64,000 bases of DNA from Pteria penguin (lineage: Eukaryota; Mollusca; Bivalvia; Pterioida; Pteriidae), in assembly GCA_035048485.1 (NCBI GenBank), contig CM068592.1, positions 41,882,045 to 41,946,044 on the forward strand, given 5' to 3'. The translations under genes and the position numbers were made by a program. How positions within the stretch are numbered: position 1 is the stretch's first letter; each line of letters starts with the position of its first letter. Positions 35,077-48,637 of this stretch are shown in pieces. Under the pieces are notes generated by a model, which was not told where the DNA came from, did not search any database, and worked only from the letters and a program-made list of their open reading frames with translations.

Positions 35077-38000
35077 CGGACTAGAGAGTGTCAACCACAA
35101 CTATATTTAGTACTAGAGAATGTGATAGCAATATACTGTCTAGAGAGTGACACAACTATAATTGTTATAGGGGAAAATGTGGTAGCAATACTGTCTAGAG
35201 GAGTGTCCTCAATTATATTGTAATAGGGAATGTTGAAGCAAGACTTGTCTTAGAGAGTGTCTCATTCTATATGTGTATACAGGAATGGTGATAGCAATAC
35301 TGAATAGAGAGGGGGATGGTCACAACTAAACTATTGTATAGAGAATGGTGATAAGCAAAACACTGCATGAATGAGAGAGGAGATGTCCACATCTATAATT
35401 GTATAAGGAATGTGATAGCAAACAAGATACTGTATTATGGAAGAGTGTCACAACTATATAATAGTATAAGGGGATGAAGGAATGTGGTAGCAATACTGTC
35501 TAGGGAGTGTCTCACATCTATATTGGTATAGGGTAATGTGATAGCAATACTGGTCTTACTAGCGAGAGTGTCTCACATCTATAAATTGGTATAAGGGAAT
35601 GTGATAAGCAACAATACTGTCTATAGAGTGTTCTCAGAGCACAACTAATATTGTATAGGAATGTGGGGGGTAGCAACAAATACTGTCTAGGAGAGTGTCA
35701 CAAACTAAATTGTATAGGGAATGTGGTAGCAATACTGTCTAGAGAGAGTCTTATCTATATTGTATATGGTGAATGTGATAGCAATACTGTTCTAGAGAAG
35801 TGTCTCTATCTATATTGTATATGGAATGTTGATAGCAATTACTGTCAAGAGAGTGACCTAATGCTATATTGTATAAGGAATGTGGATCGCAAAATTACTG
35901 AAATAAGAGAAGTGGTCACAACTATATTGTATAGAGAAATGGTGATAGCAATACTGAAAAGAGAGTGTCACACCACTATATTGTATAGGAATTTGATGGT
36001 AGCAATACTGGTCCTAGAGAAGTGTCCTCATCTATAATTGTATAGGGGGAAAATAGGTTGATAGCAATAGCTGTCTAGAAGGAGGTGTCTCAGTCTATAT
36101 TGTATAAGGAATGTGAAAAGCAATACTGTAATAGATAAGTGTCACAACTATATTGTAAAGAGAAATGTGATAGCAATACTGAATATCAGAGTGTCGTTCA
36201 TCTATATTGTATAAGGAATGTGGTAGCAATACTGTATAGAGAGATTCACAACTATATTGTATATAGGAATGTGATGAGCAATACTGTCTAGAGAGTTGAC
36301 ACAACTAAGTATTGTATAGAGAATGGTGGGATAACCGCGAATACTGATATAGAGAGTGTCACAACTATATGGTATACAAAGGAATGTGATAGCAATACTG
36401 TAATCGAGGGTGTCACAACATATATTTGTATAAGGAATTGGTGGTAAGCAACTACTGGTTGGGGGTAAAAAAAAAACAAAAAATAGAGAGTGTCACAACT
36501 ATAATTGTATAGAGAATGTGATAGCAATACTGTATTGAGAAGGATTGTCACAACTATTATTGTAAAGATAAGGAATGTGATAGCAAGACTGTATCGGAGG
36601 GTGTCAACAACTATAATTGTATAAGGAAATCAGTGAATAGGCAATACTGTAATAGAGAGTGTCACAAACTATAGTTGTATAGGGAATGTAATAGCGAATA
36701 CTGTATAAGAGAGTGTCACAACTATCAGTGTATAAGGAATGTGGTAGCAATACTGTATAGAAGAGTGTTCTCAAACTATATTGTATAGGGAATGTGATAG
36801 GCAATAAACTGGTCTAAGAGAGTGTCTCATCTATATTGTATAGGGAAATGTGATAGCAAAACTGTCTATGGAGAGTGTCACAACTATATGTATAAGGAAG
36901 TGTGATAGCAATACTGAATAGAAGAGTGTCCACAACTATATTGTATAGAGAATGTGATAGGCAAAAAATTTTACTGAATAGAGAGTGTCTCATCTATATT
37001 GTATAGAGGAATGTGATAGCAATACTGAATAGAGAGTGTCCACAACTATATATGTATATAGAGAATGTGATAGCAATACTGTCCAAGAGAGTGACACACA
37101 CTATATTGTATAGGGAATGTGTAAGCAATACTGATCTAGAGAGTAGTCTCATTTATATTGTATAGGGAATGTGATAGCAAATACTGTCTAGAGAGTGTCC
37201 TCATCTAATAATGTCATAAGGAATGTGATAAGCAATACTGAGTAGAGAGTGTCACAGAACTATATTGTATTAGGGAATTTGGTATGCAATACTGTCTAGA
37301 GAGTGTTCTCAATCTATATGTATCGGGAATGTTGAATAGCAATACTGTCTAGAGAGTGTCCTCATCTATATTGTATAAGGAAATGTGATAGCAATAACTG
37401 TATAGAGAGTGTCACAACTATATTGTATAGAGAATGTTATGAGTCAATACTGAATACAGAGTGTACTCATCTATATTGTAATATAGGAATGTGGTTCGCA
37501 ATACTGTATAGAGAGTGTCACAACTATATTGTAATAGAGAATGTGATAAGGCAATACTGTCTAGAGAGTGACACAACTATAGTTGTAACTAGAGAAATGT
37601 GGTAGCAATACTGTATAGAGAGTGTCACAACTATATTGTTAATAAAGGAATGTGGATAGCAATACTGGTAACGAGGGTGTCACAACTATATTGTATAAGG
37701 AATAGTGAATAGCAATACTGTATAGAGAGTGTCACAGACTATGATTGTATAAGGAATGTGATAGCAAGTACTGTATAGATGAGTGTCACCAACTATATTG
37801 TATAGTGAATGTAATAGCAATACTGTATAGAGAGTGTCACAACTATATTGTATACGGAATGTGGTAGCGAATACTGTTAATAAGAGAGTTGTCTCATCTA
37901 TATTGTATAGGGGAATTGTGATAGCAATACTGTCTAGAGAGTGTCCTCATCTATAATTGTTATAGGGAATGTGATAGCAATACTGGTCTAGAGAGTGTCA

Positions 38001-39110
38001 CAACTATATTGTATAAGGAATGGTGATAGCAATACTGAGTAAGGAGAGTGTCAACAACTAGTATTGTATAAGGATGAGTGATAGCAGATACTGAATAGAG
38101 AGTGTCACATCTATATTGTATATAGGAATGTGATGAGCAATTATTTCAGAATAGAGAGTGTTCACAACTAATATTGTATAGAAGAATGTGATAGCAATAC
38201 TGTTCTAGAGAGTGACACAACTAAATAATTGTATAGGGAATGTGGTAGCAATACTGTCCTAGAGAGAGTGTCTCATTTATATTGGATAGGGAGATGTGGA
38301 TAGCAATACTGTCTAGAGAGAGTGTCTCATCTATATTGTACTAAGGAATAGTGATAGCAATAAGCTGAATAGAGAGTGTCTCAACCTATATTGTATAGAG
38401 AAATGGGGATAGCAATACTGTCTAGAGGAGTGGTCTCATCTATATTGTATAAGGAATGGTGGATAGCAATACTGTATAGAAGAGTGTCACAACTATATTG
38501 TATAGGGAATGTGGTAGCAATACTGTCTAGAGAGTGTCCTCATCCTATATTGTATAAGGAATGTGATAGCAATACTGCAATAGAGAGTGTCACGCACTAT
38601 ATTTGTATAGATATGTGATAGCAATACTGAATAGAGAGTGTCTCATCTATATTGTATAATAAGGAATGTGATAGCAATACTGTATAGAGAGTGTCCACAA
38701 CTATATTGTAGTAATGAGAATGTGGTAGCAATATCTGTTCTAGAGAGTGTCTCATCTATAATTTGGTATAGGGAATGTGATAGCAATACTGTCTAGAGAG
38801 TTGTCTCATCTATATTGTAATAAGGAATGTGATAGCAATAACTGTACGAGGGTGTCCACAACTATATTGTTATAAGGGAATGTGATTAGCAAAATAACTG
38901 TATAGAGAGGGGTCACAACTATATTGTATAAGGAATGTGATAGCAATACTGTATATCAAGTGTACACAACTATAATATTGTAATAGGGAATGTAATAGCA
39001 ATACTGTATAGAGAAGTGTTCGACAACTATATTGTATAAGGAATGTGGTAGCAATACTGTATAGAGAGTGTACACCATCTATATTGTATGAGGGAATTGT
39101 GATAGCCAAT
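35077..39110. repeat. satellite zone B, sequence full of random indels (probable uncorrected long read)
   Basis: Same 50-bp unit, but nearly every unit has one to several extra or missing bases, for example GGAATGGTGATAAGCAAAAC near 35345 and a TGGTTGGGGGTAAAAAAAAAAC-like burst at 36457-36479. Errors are mostly single-base insertions and homopolymer slips, not the substitution-type subtypes seen in the clean flanks. They begin abruptly at ~35077 and stop abruptly at ~39110. Confidence 0.9.
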
Positions 39111-42100
39111 ACTGTCTAGAGAGTGTCTCATCTATATTGTATAGGGAATGTGATAGCAATACTGTCTAGAGAGTGTCACAACTATATTGTATAAGGAATG
39201 TGATAGCAATACTGAGTAGAGAGTGTCACAACTATATTGTATAGAGAATGTGATAGCAATACTGAATAGAGAGTGTCTCATCTATATTGTATAAGGAATG
39301 TGATAGCAATACTGAATAGAGAGTGTCACAACTATATTGTATAGAGAATGTGATAGCAATACTGTCTAGAGAGTGACACAACTATATTGTATAGGGAATG
39401 TGGTAGCAATACTGTCTAGAGAGTGTCTCATTTATATTGTATAGGGAATGTGATAGCAATACTGTCTAGAGAGTGTCTCATCTATATTGTATAAGGAATG
39501 TGATAGCAATACTGAATAGAGAGTGTCACAACTATATTGTATAGAGAATGTGATAGCAATACTGTCTAGAGAGTGTCTCATCTATATTGTATAAGGAATG
39601 TGATAGCAATACTGTATAGAGAGTGTCACAACTATATTGTATAGGGAATGTGGTAGCAATACTGTCTAGAGAGTGTCTCATCTATATTGTATAAGGAATG
39701 TGATAGCAATACTGAATAGAGAGTGTCACAACTATATTGTATAGAGAATGTGATAGCAATACTGAATAGAGAGTGTCTCATCTATATTGTATAAGGAATG
39801 TGATAGCAATACTGTATAGAGAGTGTCACAACTATATTGTATAAGGAATGTGGTAGCAATACTGTCTAGAGAGTGTCTCATCTATATTGTATAGGGAATG
39901 TGATAGCAATACTGTCTAGAGAGTGTCTCATCTATATTGTATAAGGAATGTGATAGCAATACTGTATAGAGAGTGTCATAACTATATTGTATAGAGAATG
40001 TGATAGCAATACTGTCTAGAGAGTGTCATAACTATATTGTATAAGGAATGTGATAGCAATACTGTATAGAGAGTGTCTCATCTATATTGTATAAGGAATG
40101 TGATAGCAATACTGAAGAGAGAGTGTCACAACTATATTGTATAGAGAATGTGATAGCAATACTGTATAGAGAGTGTCACAACTATATTGTATAAGGAATG
40201 TGATAGCAATACTGTATAGAGAGTGTCTCATCTATATTGTATAAGGAATGTGATAGCAATACTGAATAGAGAGTGTCACAACTATATTGTATAGAGAATG
40301 TGGTAGCAATACTGTATAGAGAGTGTCTCATCTATATTGTATAGGGAATGTGATAGCAATACTGAACAGAGAGTGTCACATCTATATTGTATAAGGAATG
40401 TGATAGCAATACAGTATAGAGAGTGTCTCATCTATATTGTATAAGGAATGTGATAGCAATACTGTATCGAGGGTGTCACAACTATATTGTATAAGGAATG
40501 TGATAGCAATACTGTATAGAGAGTGTCACAACTATATTGTATAAGGAATGTGATAGCAATACTGTATAGAGAGTGTCTCATCTATATTGTATAAGGAATG
40601 TGATAGCAATACTGAATAGAGAGTGTCACAACTATATTGTATAGAGAATGTGGTAGCAATACTGTATAGAGAGTGTCTCATCTATATTGTATAGGGAATG
40701 TGATAGCAATACTGTATAGAGAGTGTCACAACTATATTGTATAGAGAATGTGATAGCAATACTGAACAGAGAGTGTCACATCTATATTGTATAAGGAATG
40801 TGATAGCAATACAGTATAGAGAGTGTCTCATCTATATTGTATAAGGAATGTGGTAGCAATACTGAATAGAGAGTGTCACAACTATATTGTATAGAGAATG
40901 TGATAGCAATACTGAATAGAGAGTGTAACAACTATATTGTATAGAGAATGTGGTAGCAATACTGTCTAGAGAGTGTCTCATCTATATTGTATAGGGAATG
41001 TGATAGCAATACTGTCTAGAGAGTGTCTCATCTATATTGTATAGGGAATGTGATAGCAATACTGTCTAGAGAGTGTCTAATCTATATTGTATAAGGAATG
41101 TGATAGCAATACTGTATAGAGAGTGTCACAACTATATTGTATAGGGAATTTGGTAGCAATACTGTCTAGAGAGTGTCTCATCTATATTGTATAGGGAATG
41201 TGATAGCAATACTGTCTAGAGAGTGACACAACTATATTGTATAAGGAATGTGATAGCAATACTGTCTAGAGAGTGTCTCATCTATATTGTATAGGGAATG
41301 TGATAGCAATACTGTCTAGAGAGTGACACAACTATATTGTATAAGGAATGTGATAGCAATACTGTCTAGAGAGTGTCTCATCTATATTGTATAGGGAATG
41401 TGATAGCAATACTGAGTAGAGAGTGTCACAACAATATTGTATAGGGAATGTGGTAGCAATACTGTCTAGAGAGTGTCTCATCTATATTGTATAGGGAATG
41501 TGATAGCAATACTGTCTAGAGAGTGACACAACTATATTGTATAAGGAATGTGATAGCAATACTGTCTAGAGAGTGTCTCATCTATATTGTATAGGGAATG
41601 TGATAGCAATACTGAGTAGAGAGTGTCACAACTATATTGTATAAGGAATGTGATAGCAATACTGTCTAGAGAGTGTCTCATCTATATTGTATAAGGAATG
41701 TGATAGCAATACTGTATAGAGAGTGTCACAACTATATTGTATAAGGAATGTGATAGCAATACTGTCTAGAGAGTGTCACAACTATATTGTATAGGGAATG
41801 TGGTAGCAATACTGTCTAGAGAGTGTCACAACTATATTGTATAGGGAATGTGGTAGCAATACTGTCTAGAGAGTGTCTCATCTATATTGTATAGGGAATG
41901 TGATAGCAATACTGTCTAGAGAGTGTCTCATCTATATTGTATAAGGAATGTGATAGCAATACTGTATAGAGAGTGTCACAACTATATTGTATAGAGAATG
42001 TGATAGCAATACAGTATAGAGAGTGTCTAATCTATATTGTATAAGGAATGTGATAGCAATACTGTATAGAGAGTGTCACATCTATATTGTATAGGGAATG

Positions 42101-42290
42101 TGATAGCAATACTGTATAGACAGTGTCACAACTATATTGTATAGGGAATGTGATAGCAATAATGTATAGAGAGTGTCACAACTATATTGTATAGGGAATG
42201 TGATAGCAATACTGTATAGAGAGTGTCACAACTATATTTTATAGGGAATGTGATAGCAATACTGTATAGAGAGTATCATAATTATATTGT
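39111..42290. repeat. satellite zone B, clean sequence (right part)
   Basis: Exact 50-bp periodicity returns; about 63 units with the same subtypes as 33401-35076. It ends with GAGAGTATCATAATTATATT and leaves the array near 42290. Confidence 0.95.
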
Positions 42291-43140
42291 GTAAAATAAA
42301 AAAACAACAGTCATACTGTAAAAAGTGTGCCACAGTTACACTGTATATAAAGTGTCACAGCTATACTGTATAGAGTGTATCACATCTATACTGTATAAAG
42401 TATGTCACATTTACACAATATTGAAATAGTCACAGTTACACTGTACATAAAGTGTCACTGCTGTATTCTATAGATAATCTCACAACTACTCTGTGTAGAG
42501 TGTCACAACCATTCTGTGTAGAGTGTCACAACCATTCTGTGTAGAGTGTCACATCTGTACTGTATAGAGTCACACAACTTTACTGCACAAAAAGTGTCAT
42601 GGCTATACTGTATAGAGAGTGTCAAATCTACTCTGTGTAGAGTGTCACAACCATTCTGTGTAGAGTGTCACATCTGTACTGTACAGAGTGTCACAACCAT
42701 TCTGTGTAGAGTGTCACATCTGTACTGTATAGAGTGACACAACCATTCTGTGTAGAGTGTCACATCTGTACTGTATAGAGTGACACAACCATTCTGTGTA
42801 GAGTGTCACATCTGTACTGTACAGAGTGTCACAACCATTCTGTGTACAGTGTCACATCTGTACTGTATAGAGTGTTACAACCATTCTGTGTAGAGTGTCA
42901 CATCTGTACTGTATAGAGTGACACAACCATTCTGTGTAGTGTGTCACATCTGTGCTGTATAGAGTGACACAACTTTACTGCACAAAAAGTGTCATGGCTA
43001 TACTGTATAGAGAGTGTCACAGCTACTCTGTGTAGAGTGTCACAACCATTCTGTGTAGAGTGTCACATCTGTACTGTATAGAGTCACACAACTTTACTGC
43101 ACAAAAAGTGTCATGGCTATACTGTATAGAGAGTGTCACA
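42291..43140. repeat. satellite zone D: diverged 23+23-bp units
   Basis: After a degenerate border, alternating AGTGTCACAACCATTCTGTG + TAG and AGTGTCACATCTGTACTGTA + TAG give a 46-bp dimer. A ~110-bp block with ACAACTTTACTGCACAAAAA occurs at ~42570, ~42970 and ~43085. The GTGTCACA...CTGTATAGAG core links it to zones A and B. Confidence 0.88.
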
Positions 43141-43960
43141 CCCACAGTCAAAAAGTCAAAGTGTAAACCAAATGTTAAATACCTTAGCCCAAATTGTAAA
43201 ACCAAATGGCAGAAGACGAAAATGCAAATCGGCGAGGACGACGATGTAAACCAATATACTTGATGAAGGTAACCTGTACAGATTCTAAGGTATGAAGGTA
43301 TGTGAGACTGCATAACAACCGACATTTTTAGAATTTTTAATAACTTTCGAAATCTAGAATTCAAAATTCTGTAGATGTCGAGACATCAACAGAAGCTGAT
43401 TTTGATGTTTGTTACTATGAGTACAATTTTAATCTGTAAGCAATCTTAGCGGAAAATGCACAGGGGAAAAAAGAGGGGATTGTTAAGAAGCGGTGTGATA
43501 CGTTCCTGACATAGGCGGTACCTTAAATGTGTTTTTTGGGGAAGGGAAGATTCAGACGGAGTTCAGAAGGAACTCCGACACCCAGGCGGCCAAACAAGAC
43601 ATTGAGTGAGGTTTTAAATGGTGTAAAAGAGAAAACAAAATCTTACTGTCTACGTTGCTTTGTTGGGATGTGGATAAAGTAAGACATATTTGTATTATGT
43701 TGTGGTAAAAGGAAACTTAATTACATTTAACGATATACAATGGCACACGACATTAAGCACAAGGCGTCCTCATGTTACATAATGTGTCAGAGTGTCAGCA
43801 CGCCAGAGATCGGGATCTTTTATGGTTGCTACATGTAGTTTTATTCGTGTATTATCATACTTGTTCAGGTTTAAGCAATATATTTCTTTGTTACCTGTCA
43901 CATGCATTCATGACAACTAACTTGCTTATCTGTCTTGTTTATAACACAACTTGTCTGGTT
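43141..43960. other. region without recognised genes
   Basis: Unique-looking. No frame of note. Confidence 0.4.
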
Positions 43961-43962
43961 AT

Positions 43963-44525
43963 CAAATATCGTGGCGGCACCTACCTGGTCATGACATTGT
44001 GGCGTCACCTACCTGGTCATGGCATATCGTGGCGGCACCTACCTGCTCATGAGATCGTTGCGGCACCTACCTGGTCATAACATATCATGGCGGCACCTAC
44101 CTGGTTATAACATATCGTGGCAGCACCTACCTGGTCATGATATATCGTGGCGGCAACTACCTGGTCATGAGATCGTTGCGGCACCTACCTGGTCATGGCA
44201 TATAGTAGTGGCACCTACCTGGTCACTGCATATCGTGGCTGCACCTACCTGGTCATGATATATTGTGACGGCACCTACCTAGTCATGACATATCGTGGCG
44301 GGACCTACCTGGTGCATGACAAATCGTGGTGGCATCTACCTGGTCATGACATATCGTGGCGGCACCTATCTAGTGCATGACATATCGTGGCGGCACCTAC
44401 CTGGTCATGACATATCGTGGCAGCACCTACTTGCTCATTGCATTGTGGCAGCACCTACCTGGTTATGATATATTGTGGTGGAAATTTATCTGGTCTTTAT
44501 ATATCATAGCGGCACCTGTCTGGTT
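43963..44525. repeat. 30-bp minisatellite (GGCGGCACCTACCTGGTCAT)
   Basis: About 19 units of GGCGGCACCTACCTGGTCAT + GACATATCGT. Open frames of 61-102 codons reflect the 30-bp period. Confidence 0.92.
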
Positions 44526-44609
44526 ATTTGTAACAGACCTAAAGTAGGCATTAAGGAGAAGAAAACGCACTGACATATATAGTAACATAAGGCTTTATTT
44601 TACTGTCGG

Positions 44610-45020
44610 TCTGTGACACTGCATACTTAAGTCTGTGAGTCGTAGTTCCGTTGTAGTTAGGTCTGTGAGCCGCCGTCACAGCTCAGCCTGTGAGACATCG
44701 TAGCTCGATGTGTGAGCCAGGCTGACCAATAACGGATCTCGGTCTGTAAGACATCGTTTCTCGGTTTGTGAACCGTCATATCTTGGTCTGTGAGCCGTCG
44801 TAGCTCAATCAGAGGGCCGTCACAGCTAGGCTTATTAGACCGGTTTATGTCATAGTTCGGTATGTGAGCCTTTGTAACTTGGTCTGTAAGATGTCATAGC
44901 TGGATCTGAGCCATTGTATCTCGGACTATGAGGCGTAATACTTCGTCATATGGGCTGTCGCAGTTCCATCAGTGAGCCGTCATTGCTCGGCCTGTGAGCA
45001 ATCGTAGCTAGATCTGTGAC
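44610..45020. repeat. degenerate ~24-bp repeat (GTCTGTGAGCCGTCGTAGCTCG)
   Basis: Around 16 diverged copies of TCTGTGAGCCGTCGTAGCTC, variable spacing; older than the neighbouring arrays judging from divergence. Confidence 0.75.
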
Positions 45021-45095
45021 ATTCTTGGTTCAGGGCAATCAGTTGTTTGGATTTTATCCACCCTGCCTGTGTTCACAGAAACCACTGGTAATAGT

Positions 45096-45204
45096 AGATA
45101 GGTTTATTTACTTTGAGATCATCCCATATCAACAATTTCTATACTGAGAAATACAGTATCGAAATTCTTCATTAGGGACGATCTCAAAGTAAACAAATTT
45201 ATCT
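45096..45204. mobile_element. 109-bp fold-back MITE
   Basis: AGATAGGTTTATTTACTTTG + AGATCATCCC faces GGGACGATCTCAAAGTAAAC + AAATTTATCT. Outer ends match those of the larger fold-back element at 28021-28524, whose right side also has the ATTCTTCATTAGGGACGAT word. Confidence 0.78.
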
Positions 45205-46498
45205 AAGAGTACCTGGGAATGCTATATGTTATATTGGCACCTCCATCATTCACTACTGATGAGCATTAGTAACATTCGTCATTTACTAGTGGTCACATAA
45301 ATGATTTAAAATGAAACTGACCATCACATCCATTACCCTTAACTAGATATCGCATTTTCTAGTCCGATTTAACAGATCCAAGCATAGAACATGGGTCTGA
45401 TATCTCCCTATAAAGAATAAAGAGAATATACGGGAGTTTTAAAAGTCGTAACTTTATTAATAGAATATAACTCACAATTCACTTTATAAACTGCAATACC
45501 TCTATATCACATAGTTCGATAAAGATTGACAGCAATTATTTAAACATTCTTTGGCCAATTTTTTTTTCCCGATTTCTATATTCAAATTATAGTAAATTCC
45601 CAATTTGAATGGGCTATATACTCAGAGTTTAGAGAAAGAAAACAAAACTTACTTGTTACAGAACTTATATCAAACAGTCTGATGTAAACAAATGACGAAG
45701 CTAGTTGTTATCAATAAAGAATTTCAATTATTTTTAATTCCTGTCGATTTTCGATATAAAAGGAATACAGACCAAAGTCTTGAGCTTGCGTCAGACAATT
45801 TCGGACTATGCATATGCATATTCAAGGAGGTCACATCAAATTTGATATGATATCATCAGAGTGATCTCGGTGTTTGTTATCGAAGGATCCAGAGCCGGAC
45901 CCGGCCATACGCTCAAAATCCGATAAACACGTATGTCTAATGCCTGGGACGCAGTGTCATTAAAAGACTTGATTCTTAAAGATAATAATTTTTTTCAAGT
46001 GAATAAATAGATAAAATGTAATGTGCAAACAGAAGTGTAGGCGGCAAATTTGAAGGGAGTGTGTTGGAAAGCGAGGGGGGGGGGGGGGTGTTGTTGCCAA
46101 ACCTTGTTTTATATATTATCATTTCAATATAGCATTTCAAATTTAAAATTATAATTGGTTGCTGGAAAGAAGTTAGATATCTATGTAAAGTGAACGAAAT
46201 GATCAATACATATAGTAGACCCTAGCTTTCTGTGCCTAAGTTGTGGGAAGGTATAGTAACGATAAATATGAAAAATTACAGAAATCAACAATAACTCTAA
46301 GTGGTAGAAGACAAAACTTTCTGAACTTCAGTATAAAGAATCTCAAGTTATTCATAACCAAGAATAAAATGAATATATATATAGACTATATTTTGACTAT
46401 CAAACCCAATTTCTTAACCACATGGGTTTTGATCGTAGCGAATTCATTCACAAATACGTGGGGCTTTCCCGACACCGCTGTCGGACAGCAAAGAAACG

Positions 46499-46501
<3 letters not shown>
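45205..46501. other. region without recognised genes
   Basis: AT-rich with a G run at 46076-46088. The 86-codon frame at 46243-46503 is unrecognised. Confidence 0.4.

Positions 46502-46540
<39 letters not shown>
46502..46540. repeat. (GA)n microsatellite
   Basis: Pure GA run, about 39 bp. Confidence 0.96.
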
Positions 46541-46542
<2 letters not shown>

Positions 46543-46664
46543 CGTTCCTTCGAAAATGAGAGAAGGAGTGTCTCGTTCATTTGGAGTTTTGCACTTGAAA
46601 TACTGTACGTGTGAAGGCGCGAGACAGGACCAGTACTATATCAGAGACCGTGAGAATATGCGGC

Positions 46665-47240
46665 AATGAACACGGAAAATATCAATAATATCACAATACA
46701 ATACACAATCCCGCAGCAAGGAACAAGGAAAATATCAATACAATACACAATCCTGCAGCAAGGAACAAGGAAAATATCAATAATACCACAATACAATACA
46801 CAATCCTGCAGCAAGGAACACGGAAAATATCAATAATACCACAATACAATACACAATCCTGCAGCAAGGAACACGGAAAATATCAATAATACCACAATAC
46901 AATACACAATCCTGCAGCAAGGAACACGGAAAATATCAATAATATCACAATACAATACACAATCCTGCAGCAAGGAACACGGAAAATATCAATAATATTA
47001 CAATACAATACACAATCCTGCAGCAAGGAACACGGAAAATATCATTAATACCACAATACAATACACAATCCTGCAGCAAGGAACACGGAAAATATCAATA
47101 ATATCACAATACAATACACAATCCTGCAGCAAGGAACACGGAAATAGCAATAATACCACAATACAATACACAATCCTGCAGCAAGGAACAAGGAAAATAT
47201 CAATAATATCACAATACAAAATGCAGCGAGGAACACGGAA
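46665..47240. repeat. 53-bp minisatellite
   Basis: About ten units of CAATACACAATCCTGCAGCA + AGGAACACGGAAAATATCAA + TAATACCACAATA; PstI-like CTGCAG in nearly every unit. Spacing is 53 bp, with shorter edge copies. Confidence 0.93.
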
Positions 47241-47635
47241 ATATAATAACACAGAGGTTCCATTACACTACCGTTCAAGTAAGAAAAGTGAAATAACTCA
47301 TAACTCCATCCAGGTCTCCAGACTCCATCAAATACAAGTCATGGATCCGCCCATGAACTTAAAATTAGAATACCTGTACTAAAGATAAACAGAGCTTTTC
47401 GAGGCTGAGTAAGCAGTAAACTCCTGGAGCAGCGAATGGTCGCGGGTTCGAGTGTAAACTGCCACGCAAACCCGATACTGTGAAAAGCATCGGTACACAA
47501 GGACGATATCCAGTACTATATCACATATAATAACTCCGGAGTATTTTTACCCAAAATTTGAGCCGGACTTTCTTTTTTTTTTTTTGCAAAGTCTTCCTCC
47601 CCCGACCCCATAAAATCAAATGGTTGCTCCCTTAG
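47241..47635. other. spacer with a weak tRNA-like motif
   Basis: GGTCGCGGGTTCGAGTG at 47438-47454 resembles a B box, but no A box at proper spacing or folded stem was found. No gene. Confidence 0.35.
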
Positions 47636-47639
47636 GTAA

Positions 47640-47910
47640 ATGCTCTACTCATATCATCATGCAATGAGAAATATGTATATTGTAAAATAGTACAGAAGCT
47701 GGTGTATTACAATAAGTATGTATATTGTAAAATAGTAGAGTAGCCAATATACGACAAATATGCATATTGTGAAAGTTTAGAATAGTCAGTGTATACATTA
47801 CAATAAATATGTATATTGTAGAATTTTAGAATACCTTGTGTATACATTATAATAGATATGTATATTGTAAAACAGTAGAGAAATTTGTGTATACATTACA
47901 ATAAACATGC
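47640..47910. repeat. ~58-bp AT-rich tandem repeat
   Basis: Four to five diverged units containing ATATGTATATTGTAAAATAG and GTGTATACATTACAATAA. Confidence 0.8.
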
Positions 47911-48139
47911 CAAGTATCATACTACATACCCAATCAGTTCTACATCCGGGGTCCTTGATAATATTATACATAATGTTCTCTCAACTAAAAGAATCTTAAC
48001 CTCAAGTCGTAAACTTTAAGTATCCCTCCAGGGTCAATACATCTTCTCCATCAGAGTGGACACGGTTTCATTGTCAGCCAATATACATATAAAAGGAAAG
48101 GCTATTTTGTCTATTAGTTGATGCATTTTGCGCCTGAAA

Positions 48140-48385
48140 TTATTTTGTTTTGTCAAGGTCACATTCGGGCTGAACTTCTTCTAGATCTAAAATATTGTTA
48201 CGTATATCATTAGGCCTATCAATTTGCGTTTCAGACGCCTGACACTTCACAAGCTTATGTTTTGCCAGGGTACTGATTCTTCCATCATGCAAAGATTGTA
48301 CTTTATACATACAGTGCGTTCCTAGCGGTTTAGCAATGTCTATAATTTTGCCCTTTATACCCTCCTTTAATGAAACTACGTCACC
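48140..48385 (-). pseudogene. coding-like fragment cut by a MITE
   Basis: A minus-strand frame of ~81 codons starts at the MITE border with GDVVSLKEGIKGKIIDIAKP. It continues with YKVQSLHDGRISTLAKHKLV and ends DLDKTK-stop. The G..G.I......Y.V..DGR....KH.LV spacing looks like a small beta-barrel of the sort found at the end of retroelement integrases, but I cannot name the family. Upstream codons are replaced by the MITE (48386-48524), so the reading start is lost. Confidence 0.35.
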
Positions 48386-48524
48386 CAGTGGCGGATTTAG
48401 AGGGGGGATCCCCCCTTTTGGCCACATATTTACTAGTAAAAATCAAGATTTTACACCAAAATGGATGAAAATTTGGCTAATACACATGTGTACCCCCTTT
48501 TCGGAAATCCTGGATCCGCCACTG
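48386..48524. mobile_element. hAT-like MITE, copy 2
   Basis: CAGTGGCGGATTTAGAG to GGATCCGCCACTG, 139 bp, with interior TATTTACTAGTAAAAATCAA and CCTTTTCGGAAATCCTGG as in copy 1. No clear target duplication. Confidence 0.8.
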
Positions 48525-48637
48525 TTGCCTGTACTGTACTCTGTAACCCCGGCAATGTTTGTTTACAAGCAGACGAAAATAAAAAAAAATAGTTCCTTCT
48601 TTTCCGCTTTCGAAAATCTTCAAGTGAAATACTTATC

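Noticed and set aside
35077..39110. Rapidly mutating satellite zone as biology
   Set aside because: Sharp borders and insertion-dominated errors fit raw-read noise better than mutation.
31115..43140. CRISPR-like look of regular 50-bp repeats
   Set aside because: There are no unique spacers; the entire 50 bp repeats. This is a satellite in a eukaryotic genome.
47410..47470. tRNA-like B box GGTTCGAG
   Set aside because: No A box or cloverleaf around it.
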